A stretch of 64,000 bases of DNA. Origin: Simmondsia chinensis (taxonomy: Eukaryota; Streptophyta; Magnoliopsida; Caryophyllales; Simmondsiaceae). Every line of letters begins with the position of its first letter. Position 1 is the stretch's first letter. The notes under the pieces were generated by a model, which made no database searches, had not been told where the DNA came from, and was given only the letters and a program-made list of their open reading frames with translations. The position numbers were made by a program, and so were the translations under genes. Below, piece after piece: positions 22,058 to 31,752 of this stretch. The stretch covers positions 11,958,320-12,022,319 of the forward strand of contig JAGTTD010000007.1 of assembly GCA_018398585.1 (NCBI GenBank), given 5' to 3'.

Positions 22058-22492
22058 CAAGAGACGCAGCGGCAACGTGGTGGGTCGCACATAAAGAAGG
22101 GAATCGGGCTGAAAACTAAGAAGAAGAAGGGCGGGTCATGTGAATGCTTTCCAAGAACCGAGATCAGAACTAAATCTTCAAGGGCCCGAGTCATCCATCT
22201 TGGCAGCAACAACTCGTTGTTGAGCAAGTAAGGGCATTTAGGGACTTTGGACCAAGGGCCGTGAAAACACCTCTTTGGGAATGTTTCCCAAGAACGGGAA
22301 TTGGATCCAGAGTCTTCAAGGGGTCGAGACGCTCAACTTGGCTTACGATCCTTGAGGACAAGGATCATCCATTCGACCCGGGAAAAGAGGTAAAGGATAT
22401 GGGCAATAATAGGGTCACAAAGGGGAGAACAATCAAAAGGGATCCGGGAGCTGAAGGCCGCACCGTCATCGCATCCTTGAGGACAAGGATGA
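22058..22492 (+). other. G 3' untranslated region with 75-bp imperfect duplication
   Basis: Two similar pieces, about 22142-22205 (gaatgctttccaagaaccga...) and 22276-22345 (gaatgtttcccaagaacggg...), form an imperfect direct repeat. Near the end ccttgaggacaagg occurs twice (about 22350 and 22472). Confidence 0.55.
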
Positions 22493-22509
22493 ACTTAAGG
22501 GGGCGGGAA
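22493..22509 (+). other. G polypurine tract
   Basis: Sequence taagggggcgggaa directly before the 3' LTR start TGTCATGG. Confidence 0.8.
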
Positions 22510-23233
22510 TGTCATGGACACGATATTCCCTGGTCCGTGACAGTGCCAAGACCGTGCCCAGGTCGCTGCCCAGGCTTGTCATGGTCGCTGCCAGTGCCGT
22601 GCCTCAGCCTTGTCAGGGTCGCTGCCAGTGCCGTGCCCCAGCTTGTCATGACATTGTCCCAGTGCGCTGCCCAGTCTGTGCCCCAGCCTTGTCATGGCTT
22701 TGTCTCAGTCGCTGCGAGTGCCGTGCCCAGCCTTGTCAAGACAATGCCCAGTGCGCTGCCCAGTCCCATGCTCAGCCTTGTCAAAATAATGCCAGAGCCT
22801 GTCCCAGCCCGTGTCCAGGGCCGTCCCAGGCCCACGTCCCTAGCGACCCTGTCCTATGCCGCGCTACAGCCTAGCCCGTGCTTAGGATGCTCCTCCCTTA
22901 CTAGCAGTTGGAAAGATTCTCCTTTTGATATTATTCTAGATTTAACTGTTGTAATTGATAATTCTAGATATTATTAGATATTTTAGTATTTTGTTGTATT
23001 TCTATAAATAGGCATTTGTAATTCATTTGTAAAGAATCAATTGACAAATATACGAAATATCTCTTTCATTCTCTCATCTAGTTCTCTATTCTCATCTAAT
23101 TCTACTTCTCTCTCATCTAACTCTAATTCTTTCTCCCATCTAAACTCTATTTCTCTTTCTTTTCTCACCTAACCTCTTTTTCATTTGGGCCCAAGTCTTG
23201 TACTTTGGCCGTCACATCCGTGACGCTGTGACA
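22510..23233 (+). repeat. G 3' LTR (724 bp, expanded GC-rich array)
   Basis: Pairs with 20219-20818 but is 124 bp longer, because the GC-rich array (about 22535-22880) has extra units. Ends ctgtgaca followed by TSD gctga. Confidence 0.93.
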
Positions 23234-23371
23234 GCTGACTTCGAAACTTGAAGTTGTTTATTGACTTGCATGTCTATTGCAACAACTTTAGATCTCAATT
23301 CTACTCTTATAGCTTCTCCAAAATCCATTTCTAATTGATTTTTTCACACCTACTGCGGCCTTGCTTTTGTT

Positions 23372-23851
23372 TTATGCAACATGATTTGAGAAAAGCTTGC
23401 AAATCTCCTCCCATTTGAGAGGTTTGACTACAAATTTACTACTACTCTTAATCAAGGCGTGAATATGCTTGAGGCTTTGGCGATTTTCACAAGTTTGCAT
23501 ATCATTATCCAAATTCCTCTTTATGTATTTCCAATTTACTATCGCAATAACAGAACTACAGATTCCAAAACCAAATAATGTTTCAGCATATAAGAGTTCC
23601 TCTTCATGTCTTTGCATACCGCAACTGTTAGTGTCAGCAAACCACATAACTTCTGATGAAGCCCAACCAATGTAATGCTTCTTTGTGCACAAACTCGGCA
23701 TATACTTTTGAGCAATTAGAACTTGGGCTTGAAATTTGTGAAAGCTATCCAAGCATGACAAGTTCTCTAGTGCCATAGCAGAACTCCAGTAGAAGTGATT
23801 CATATTTGAACTTTTAAGCAAGTCCAACACTCTTGACTTGGCCCATAACAC
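23372..23851 (-). pseudogene. B unrecognised reading frame 3
   Basis: Open frame of 159 codons on the minus strand in the downstream part of B. It contains SSAMALENLSCLDSFHKFQAQ, WASSEVMWFADTN and a Cys/Trp-containing C-terminus. It matches no family I recognise. It lies within the element in the same orientation as the RRM, so it may be a remnant of a longer B protein, but composition and length alone do not prove it was coding. Confidence 0.3.
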
Positions 23852-24308
23852 CTACATATCATATTCTTCTCAAAGCCTTCAGCCTCTGCCTCTTTTAGAT
23901 TCCAACAATCGAGTAAACTTTACAAATTCCACTGGTTTTGATGAACTTTGCTGAGCTGCTGCACAAACGTATCAATTAGGAATGCTCTTAATCTCAAATT
24001 TAGCTCCTGATCAAATTCAGCTTGTTGCTTGTTATTGAGTTGTCCAGTAGCTATATTCTCCTCACAATCCTTTTCAAGGTGATCTTGTTGCTTGCAAAAT
24101 GAGGCTGCTGCTTACCCAGTTTATCTACTTGCAGTTGGAGCAAAAGCTAAAGGAATTCAAGAGGCCTTACATTGGCTTGTACCCTTGAAGGATGCCCTTT
24201 GCCCTTTATTTGATTCACACCAACACCTAGCTCCTGATCCAACATCTCTGCTAGTTCGAAAGCCAACAAAATCAGCTTGCATTGACATTTTAGTCCAAAC
24301 TTGAACTC

Positions 24309-24551
24309 TTAATTGCCACTGTATACCATCCACTGAACCTTTCTCTCCTTGTTTCTCACTATGGAGCCAGTTTTAAGCTCAATTCTTTCACTCCTTTGGC
24401 TCCAAGGATGAGGTTGATCAACCAAAGTGTTTTCCAACATTAATTCTCTACTGAATTCTTCCCTACTGAATTTGACAATTTTCTCCACTATCCTTGGGTC
24501 AGGTGGCCTATTGTTAGTGTTCATAGAAGAATAAACACTAACCGCACTCAA
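24309..24551 (-). pseudogene. B unrecognised reading frame 2
   Basis: Open frame of 80 codons on the minus strand with RPPDPRIVEKIVKFSREEFS and HPWSQRSERIELKTGSIVRN, ending MVYSGN at a stop. Composition looks protein-like. It sits 85 bases after the preceding frame (24636-25115) and may be a shifted continuation. No domain recognised. Confidence 0.35.
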
Positions 24552-24635
24552 TGGAGCCCTCCATTTGACCTGATCTAGCCTAATTCTCAGCTGAATTAGA
24601 GCATCTCCTTACACTCGAATAAGATCAGACCAATT

Positions 24636-25115
24636 CTATGTTGAGTTTGCTTGCATTGTTGTAGTATCAACTTTATTTCTTACTGATTTTGTGTCATTGC
24701 TCATTGAGTTCCACCTCTTTCTTGCCAATTTTATTGTCCTTTTGATCCATGAGCAAGTCCCAAGTCTATCAATTGACATAAACACTACATTGGGCTGCTT
24801 GAACTTCATATTCTTGAACATGAAAAACTTTTCAAGAACCACTTTATTTGACTTAGGAAGAAGAAATGCTGGAGGATTTCCCTTGTAGACCAAGATTGGC
24901 TTGATCCATGCTCTTAATTTCTTGCTTGAAATGCACTTCTTGCGGCTTAATTGAAGGACAAAACGAATCTCAGAACTTTGCTGCAATTTGAGCTTTAACC
25001 GCAATTTCCTGATGCTCAAAACTTCAACAGACACTTGCACTTTCTCTGCTGCAACAATTGGATGCTCTACCTTCACCATATGCAATTGATCTTGCCTCCT
25101 CAAAGGCTTAATCAC
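24636..25115 (-). pseudogene. B unrecognised reading frame 1
   Basis: Open frame of 159 codons on the minus strand, basic, with RKLRAWIKPILVYKGNPPAF, LLPKSNKVVLEKFFMFKNMK and RTIKLARKRWNSMSND. The mix of aromatic and basic residues looks like real protein sequence. It follows the RRM segment by about 350 bases, in the same orientation. No family recognised, and no RT, protease or integrase motif. Confidence 0.4.
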
Positions 25116-25465
25116 TTCCTTGAGCTAAATTTCCATATCAACTCTTGATTCCACCACTGCAACATCCAATTGCACCAAAGGATGTTCATGTCCAGCAGGT
25201 TGATATATTGCTTCATCAAACTTATCATTATTTTGCAAGACTTGCTACTAAATTGGCATTAATTTGATTGCTGAAAGATACGATGTACTGCTGCTATCTC
25301 AATCTTATCTTGAATTTTCAAATCATGTTGCTGCTGCACCAACTCTACCTGATCCACTGAGTGCAATGTTGCATCATCCATTTGATGTGCTACTGCAGCT
25401 TCCAGATTCAAGCTGATTCCAGCACTACCAGTCACGTTTTTCTCAAATCCTTGCTCAATTCTCTG

Positions 25466-25835
25466 CTACGAGTTCTGATTAACTCCCCAAGTAACATTAA
25501 GTTCCTCCTTAGCTTGACAATTAGTAGGTCCTGTCACCTCAAGCTCCCCTTCCATATCATTACACATCTTGGGGTAGTTTATGTCTAAAACACAACATTC
25601 ATCGTATATATTTCTCCTGCATAATGAATAGAAGGCTAAGTCGACACTCCTTCTCTTATAATTGCTAATATCAGCAGTAACCAATAATGAAAGATTACAC
25701 CACTTTGATACTTTCAAGAGGACCATAAGCCCAAAATACTTGGTAAAGAATATCCTCATCTATATGGTAAAAAGGCTTCAAGACTTCAATCAAAGGTCTA
25801 GCACCATTGGAAGGTTTAACTTGAACCGAAGCTGG
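25466..25835 (-). pseudogene. PTB-like RRM protein of element B
   Basis: On the minus strand from about 25835: VKPSNGARPLIEVLKPFYHI, DEDILYQVFWAYGPLESIKV, then a shift near 25715, then ADISNYKRRSVDLAFYSL and CRRNIYDECCVLDINYPK (25625-25570), with the frame ending near 25466. The spacing and the pair FYxIDEDxLYQVFxxYGxLExI and RNIYDECCxLDI fit an RRM of the PTB family. It follows a leader of about 0.6 kb after the PBS, in the gag position. Upstream ATGs exist (for example 26034), but no continuous frame links them. The copy is broken by the shift and stops. Confidence 0.75.
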
Positions 25836-26417
25836 ATTGAACTAATGCAGAATTGCATATTGTGACATTTTGTCAAACTTCTCACAAGATCACATGAGTT
25901 AGCTACGAGATCGCACTAAGAGCAAGTTTTGAATTGAATTATTGATCAATTCAATCCAAACTGCATAATTAGCACCAATACAGCTGGATTTACATTATCC
26001 TTTATTGAATCAGTGAATGCATCAGCATCCATTTCTGTCTAACACAATTCAACAACTTCAGGAACTGCAAGAACTTTGGGAACTTGGCAGATAAACAAGC
26101 AATCTAACACAATTCAGCTCAATTCTGTTGAACTGAGAGTAACTTCAGCTGGAATGAAATACAGAAGCTTGATTCAAGGTTAATTTCAGTGAGTTCAAAT
26201 ATAGATTTAGCTAGATCAATGCAATTTTTAGGTAAATCGATGAGCTTGTACCAGATTTTAAAAGTTCAATGATCACAAGTTCAGGACACAGAACTCAAAC
26301 AGTCTGAAACCTGGAGTATATGCGATACAAGCAAATGAGATAATATCAATCAAGCTTGATCTAGTGCTAATTCAATCAATTGAATGCAATTCAACTCAAT
26401 TGGAAGAAAAATCACAA

Positions 26418-26431
26418 GCTCTGGTACCAGT
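26418..26431 (-). other. B primer binding site
   Basis: The minus strand reads actggtaccagagc directly after the 5' LTR end AACA. This matches the tRNA-Met type PBS tggtaccagagc. Confidence 0.88.
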
Positions 26432-26858
26432 TGTTATAATTTAATATGATTTTTGGATCATAAACAAGGATAGAAGAATTTAGGATGAGAAGAGAAGTGA
26501 AATCAAGATGAGAATTAGAAGAATATAGATGAGAAGTAGAGAGAATTAGAGTTAAGAGAGAGAAATAGAATCAATATCATTTATCAATAAGGATCACAAG
26601 AGAGTCATTTACTACTTATACTAACCTCAAGCTAAAGGTAGCTAAGCTAGATACATTGCACAAGGACTCCTAAAGTTAACCGACATTAATCATCCTAGCC
26701 GCCATTATGTACCTTCAACTAACATTTGACTCACTTGACTTATACCAGAGGCTAATAAAGCTAAGACTAATGAAGTATACTAGTTATTTACGAGCTTATG
26801 AATTAATGGTAATTAATTTGCACTTAATTCCATGAACCCCATTTGTAGAATCGTGACA
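26432..26858 (-). repeat. B 5' LTR (427 bp)
   Basis: Pairs with 19641-20077. On the minus strand 26572-26473 is C/U-rich (ctctctaattctctctacttc type), close to the PBS, so it would lie at the 5' end of the RNA. Confidence 0.9.
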
Positions 26859-27089
26859 AGTTCAATCCTTCTTCTCTGACTCTTTTTATTTTAGTTGTTT
26901 AATTATCTTGTCTCAAGTCTATTTGCTTTAATATCTTTTATATAAGGTCTTCTATTGAACTTCCTCTCTAAGTCGGTTTAAGTTTTATTTGGGCCCCTTC
27001 TTGAGTTTACCTCTAGCATCTCGAGCTTCAAATTATGAATACCCATTTTCCCTATTTTTCTGAACAATGTAAGCATTTTGTTAAACAAA

Positions 27090-27900
27090 ACATGGATAAC
27101 ACTAGTTTTAAAATGCCCAACCTGACGAAAACTAAGGAGAAACTATAAAATGTGGTCTAACAAGATGGAGTTTTTCCCTTAGCAAATTGAGGTGCATTAT
27201 ATACTCTCTTGAATGATAAGGCTCCTCCTACGTCAAATCCAAACTTTGAGAAAGACAATTGAACCTATAGGAGAATTTGTTGCATTATGTGGTGACCCCA
27301 CTGTATCAGATTTATGGTAAAATGAAAAATGCTAAGCAAATATGGGTGGCCTTGCATAATAAATATAGGATGGATGATAGCGCTGCTAAGAAGTATGTTT
27401 GCTTTAAGTGACTATCCTTCACCATGACAATTGATAAATCAGTCCTTGACCAAATTCATGAGTATGAGAACTTGTGAGCCGGCATCCTTAGTTAAGGGAT
27501 GAAAATGTGTGAGACGTTTCAAGCAAACTGTCTCATTAAGAAACTGCATCCCTCATGGGATAACTATACAGCTCTATTAAAATATAAAAAGGCCATGACT
27601 TTGTAAGAGCTAGTTTCCTACACAAGCTTAGAGGACCAAAACTGGAAACAAGCAAAATCAATGTCCTTTGAGCACTCGTCTTTGTATGCTAACTTAGTCG
27701 AATCAAAGAGTTCAGAAAAGAGTAGAAGGTAGAAGCTATGGAACACAAAGCCAAAGCAGTTCCATGGGAAAAGGCCCCACAACAACTCTTAAGGAAGCTA
27801 GAAACGTGCCAAGGCGATATGTTGGACCTGCAGTAAGATAGGCCATACCTCGAGAGACAGAGAGAAGGGATTTCGACCGGGAAAGCCAAAAGAACACAAA
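27090..27900 (+). pseudogene. Copia gag remnant
   Basis: Broken frames show a UBN2-type Gag: KMEFFLxKLKVHYIL near the start, YRMDDxxAKKYVCFKWLSFT, SVLDQIHEYENL, LIKKLHPSWDNYTALLKYKK, then a zinc knuckle CWTCSKIGHTSRDR in which the last Cys is Arg. The order and spacing fit copia Gag. At least four stops are visible (for example TGA near 27410 and TAA near 27605). Confidence 0.75.
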
Positions 27901-27936
27901 GCCTAGGCTAACCTCACCAAGAGTGGAGATGTCTTT

Positions 27937-28239
27937 GTGGCCATGATCTCTGTGGTGAATATGGTTGGAAACATGGTCGAGTGGGTTACAGGTACTGGTG
28001 CCACGTGGCATATTTGTACCAATAAGGACTTGTTCCGTGAGTATGAGAAAGCCAGTGTGGGGGAGTGTCTATTCTTGGCAAATTCTAGTTCAGTCCTTAT
28101 ACTTGGCAAGGGAAAGGTCCTTATGAAACTCACCTTTGGAAAATATTTGTCTTTGAAAAATGTTTTGCATGCTCCTAACTTGCACATGAATCATGTTTCT
28201 GGTGCTTTACTGAACAAAGTTGGTTTCAAACTTACCTGA
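27937..28239 (+). pseudogene. Copia aspartic protease, catalytic Asp lost
   Basis: Open segment of 100 codons: WVTGTGATWHICTNKDLF, then ILGKGKVLMKLTFGKYLSLK, then VLHAPNLHMNHVSGALLNK. Copia proteases have DTGAT or DSGAT here. This copy reads GTGAT, so the catalytic Asp is Gly. The remainder of the fold is well preserved. Confidence 0.82.
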
Positions 28240-28810
28240 ATCTGATAAGCTTGTTATCACCAAAAACATGAACTTTATGGGATAGGTACTTGGCCTTTGG
28301 AACAAAGGTGATTTTGTTCATATTTCATATGATATGGATTTTTGCAAGGGGGTCTCTTTGCACTTTATGTGGAAATTAACATGAATAAAACTCCATCTAC
28401 TTCTGCTTGTATTGTTGAATCTTTGAATTTGTGGTATGGCAGGCTCGGACATTTTAATTATAATTAGTTAAGAGACTTAAAAAAATGAGCTTTTTCTAAC
28501 TTTAGTCTAACTCAGCCCTATAAATGTGGAATATGTGTTGAGGCTAAGCATCCTAAAGGCCCTTTAAAAAATCAGAAGAGCAAACGTCTAGCCTACTCGA
28601 ACTTATGTGTAGTGATTTGCGTGATTTTAAGAACACTGAGTAGAGGTGGTAAGAAGTATCACATTACTTTTTTTGTTGGCCACTGGAGATTCACTAAGGT
28701 TTATTTACTAAGCTCGAAAGATGAGGTCCAAGTGATGTTCCTAAAGTATAGAGCAGAAGTTGAACCTCTTAGATTGTAGAATAAAGAGAATTAGGTGTAA
28801 TAGAGGAGGT

Positions 28811-28866
28811 GAGTATAATACCACTTTACGTCCAAAAAAAAAAAAAAAAGAGTATAATACCACTTT
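28811..28866 (+). repeat. A16 insertion with 17-bp target duplication
   Basis: gagtataataccacttt occurs at 28811-28827 and again at 28850-28866. Between them is acgtcc followed by 16 A. This is the expected product of LINE-type target-primed reverse transcription with extreme 5' truncation. Confidence 0.8.
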
Positions 28867-29005
28867 CCTTAAGAGACATTGTGATGAATATGGCATAATT
28901 CATGAGCTTTGAGCTCCTTTTATGCTCCAATGGAATGGTACTGTCGAAAGAAAGAATAGAACCCTTAGAGATATGATGAACAGGCCTTCGGCCGTCTTCT
29001 TGTTC

Positions 29006-29008
<3 letters not shown>

Positions 29009-29037
<29 letters not shown>
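29009..29037. repeat. TA dinucleotide microsatellite
   Basis: About 14 repeats of AT inside the copia integrase remnant. Confidence 0.95.
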
Positions 29038-29039
<2 letters not shown>

Positions 29040-29527
29040 GAACAATATGTTGATTAGCTCAGGCTTACCCTTGAGCTTGTGGGGAGAATATGTTGTGTGC
29101 ATATCAAGTGCTTAATAGGATTCAACATAAAAGAATAGATAGAACACCTTAGAAATTATGGATGGGCTATGCGCTTAGCCTTTAATACCTCAAAGTGTGT
29201 GGGCATCTAGCTAATGTTAGGGTACATAATTTAACTGTGGTTATTGTGTTCATTGGTTATGACATGCATAGTATTGTGCATAGATTCACGCTAATAAATA
29301 ACCCGAGCCCCGGGCACGGTAAAATCATGGAGTCTTGAGATGTTGAGTTCTTCGAACACGTGTTTCACATGAAAGAATCTATGCATGTGTCATTGCCTAT
29401 TTCTTTGCTTGATGCATCTACTCCATCATCTAGTCATTCATCCCCTAAACTCGAGGTTTAGTTTCTTAGAAGAAGTAAGAGGGCTTGAACTAAAACTAAT
29501 TTTGGATCTGACTTCATTACTGCATTC

Positions 29528-30383
29528 TTGTATGAACACCCTAAATTTTATGAGCATATTGTTAGTGCATTCATATTAGAGGAAGATCACAAGACATATG
29601 ATGAGGACATGAGATCTATAGATGCTCCACTTTTTAGAGAGGCTATAAATAATGGATTAGACTCAATAATGAGTAATAACACTTGGGTGTTAATGGACAT
29701 TCCTAAGGGATGCAAGCGCATAGGATGTAAATGGGTGTTATTGAGGGACAATGTATCTATTGATAAATTTAAGATTAAATTAGTGGCTAAAAAGTACAGT
29801 TAGGGCATAGATTTCTTCCATACCTACTCATTTGTAACTAATATTGCTACTGCAAGAGCTTGATCGCTCTAGCTTTAGTATATATCCTTGTAGTGCACCA
29901 AATCGACATTAAAACTACTTTCTTGAATGGTGACCTTAAGGACGAAATCCACATGGAATAAAATGAGGGGTTTGAGGTTCCTTAAATTGACCGTAAAGTG
30001 TGTAAACTTGTGAAGTCCTTGTATGGTCTTAAACAAGCTCTTAACCAATGGCATCAAAATTTTGATTGCACTTTGGTCATTCATGGCTTTGTTGTGCACA
30101 GTGGTGATGCATGACTATACTCTAAGCATGAATGATAATGATCGTATGATTATATGCTTATATGTTGATGACATGCTATTTTTTGTAACAAGTGCAAATG
30201 TTGTTAATGCTACTAAGTCATTCTTGAGTTCATGTTTTGATATGAAAGGCCTAGGTGAGGCCGATGTAATTCTTGACATAAAAATAATCAGATCACCTGA
30301 GGGTTTGACTTTATGTGAATCCGGCTATGTGGACAAAATATTAGGGAATTTTGGTCATTATGATGATACTGCGGCTAGAACTC
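29528..30383 (+). pseudogene. Copia reverse transcriptase, 5' part, cut by Tat-2
   Basis: Blocks in order: FREAINNGLDSIMSNNTWVL, KRIGCKWVLLRDNVSIDKFK, then a broken palm region, then IICLYVDDMLFF at about 30150-30185 with both catalytic Asp residues, then FDMKGLGEADVILDIKI and SGYVDKILGNFGHYDDTAAR. The sequence is cut at 30383 and followed by the Tat-2 LTR. The next residues of the protein are found at 48315, in frame. Stops lie near 29800, 29862 and 29960. Confidence 0.88.
30379..30383. other. Tat-2 left TSD
   Basis: aactc before the LTR. The right copy aattc (48310-48314) differs by one base. Confidence 0.8.
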
Positions 30384-31752
30384 TGTTTACACCCTAAACT
30401 TAAGGGATTTGGGATGACACTGTTTTGAGCAAAGTGCCACGCGCTTGTCACATGAGGCCCACCTCGAGGAAGATAGGGCCTTTAAATGCTAAGATAATGG
30501 TAGCCCAGCTACTTGTGGAGTTTAAAGCCTAGACACGGGTATCATCCACTCGAGGCCGAGATGGTTAAGGAGGATAAAGGGAGCTTGAGCTCAAAGGACT
30601 TCCTAGGAGGCTGCAAGATAGATGGGTTTCCAAGCACGAGGCAGTTACTTGGACTGCAATTTCATATACATGAACCTCAAGCCTATCCAACAAAAGATGG
30701 GGCATCTAAAAGAGACTGCAACTGAAAACATAAATGTGGGCTTCCAGAAAGACGCTCGAGCACACCAAATTAGGGGCATGTCCACTCCCCATTCACACGT
30801 TAAAGGAGCCTTGAGGCCAACATGGGAAGAAAATGCCGCCGAATTTGTGAACAATAGCTATTAATAAGAGACACTATATTAGTTGTAAAGTGTCCAACAT
30901 CACTCACACAAACTTATTCAAGTTTCTTTACAGCATACTTGTGCTTTTTACTTAGGAGTAGCGCAACTTAGCTTTGCTTAGCATAGATCTTGCTATACTT
31001 GCTTCATCAGGGTAATACGATTCTTCAGGCTCTAAGTATGAACTCTTCATTTTAATATGTTCCCAAAATCAACAAGTTAAGAATTAACGTCTTAGCTTAA
31101 GGTTTTGACGGCCAAGGCTTGACTTTAATTACGTTGGTCTTAACATTACTACCACTGCTTAGCAAATCGGGTGAACTGAGGTTTGCACCATTATTTAAGG
31201 GCTTTGATGGTCAAAGCTTGACCTTGATTGAGTTGGTTCTTATCCAATAACCCAAATATGGTTTGCTCTTCTTAAATATTACCAAAATCTAACTCATTGA
31301 GTTATTATAAGTCAAAGGTGACAAGCCTACAAATCTGATTGTCTTGGGCTTATAAGTGGACTGATGAGTTCTATAGTTTGTGTCCACTCCTGTTCCTGAC
31401 TCTTAAGTGTACGAGAAAAGGTGTCTATGGGCCCTGCTCCGTCACTGTAACTACCACTTGAGTGACGTCCATATTCCTTTAATTTTCTGTCATCATATGT
31501 ATCTAAAAAAATCCAAAAAAAATAAAAGGCTCCTTATTTAGAACATAAGCAGAATCCACGTGTTTAACAACAAAATTTGATAGACCAAAAGCATCACCCC
31601 TTTTCTCTGGAAAGGTGAGAGGTTGAGGTCAAAGACGTGCAGTTCAGAATTTAGACTCGCTCCCTAGTCGTGGTGAATACCTTTTGCATGCTTGTTTACA
31701 TTTGTATTTATGGCAACCACATTCACACATTTAACAAACAAATAAAGCAACA
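30384..31752 (+). repeat. Tat-2 5' LTR (1369 bp)
   Basis: Starts tgtttacaccct and ends aataaagcaaca. Collinear with 46906-48309. It includes cttgtgctttttacttaggagtag-type blocks shared by all four Tat LTRs. Open frames here are not genes. Confidence 0.92.

Larger units (their letters stand above)
20219..23233 (+). mobile_element. Element G: non-autonomous LTR element with PTB-like RRM, nested in B
   Basis: LTRs 20219-20818 and 22510-23233, perfect TSD gctga (20214-20218 and 23234-23238), a PBS (tggtatcagcg from 20822) and a PPT (ttaagggggcggga). The 1.7 kb interior codes for a PTB-like RRM and a Pro/Glu-rich protein and has no gag, protease, RT or integrase. The tail with a ccttgaggacaaggatgaac stretch before the PPT looks like the 3' end of chromovirus transcripts, so G may be a chromovirus whose gag-pol was replaced. 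Inserted in B in the opposite orientation. Confidence 0.92.
19641..26858 (-). mobile_element. Element B: LTR element with PTB-like RRM, no recognisable pol
   Basis: LTRs 19641-20077 and 26432-26858, PBS beside the right LTR, purine tract beside the left LTR (minus orientation), and flanks ggttc (19636-19640) and agttc (26859-26863) as a 5-bp TSD with one change. Without nested element G the interior is about 3.3 kb. In the gag position it has a PTB-like RRM (about 25835-25550), followed by unrecognised reading frames. No protease, RT or integrase motif was found. LTR sequence is related to those of A and C. Confidence 0.85.
28380..29520 (+). pseudogene. Copia integrase remnant
   Basis: Fragments in several frames: the zinc region with LWYGRLGHFNYN and CGICVEAKHPKGP, the core with SRGGKKYHITFF and KVYLLSSKDEVQVMFLKY, and after 28900 WNGTVERKNRTLRDMMN with the catalytic Glu. 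A C-terminal block FIGYDMHSIVHRF follows near 29250. A poly-A insertion (28828-28849) interrupts the core and a TA repeat (29009-29037) follows the ERKNRTL block. Many stops. Confidence 0.75.

Noticed and set aside
22261..22977. 238-codon plus-strand open frame running from G interior into its 3' LTR
   Set aside because: It crosses the PPT and the LTR start and is open mainly because of the GC-rich LTR array. The 5' LTR copy has a similar frame (20246-20562). Composition effect.
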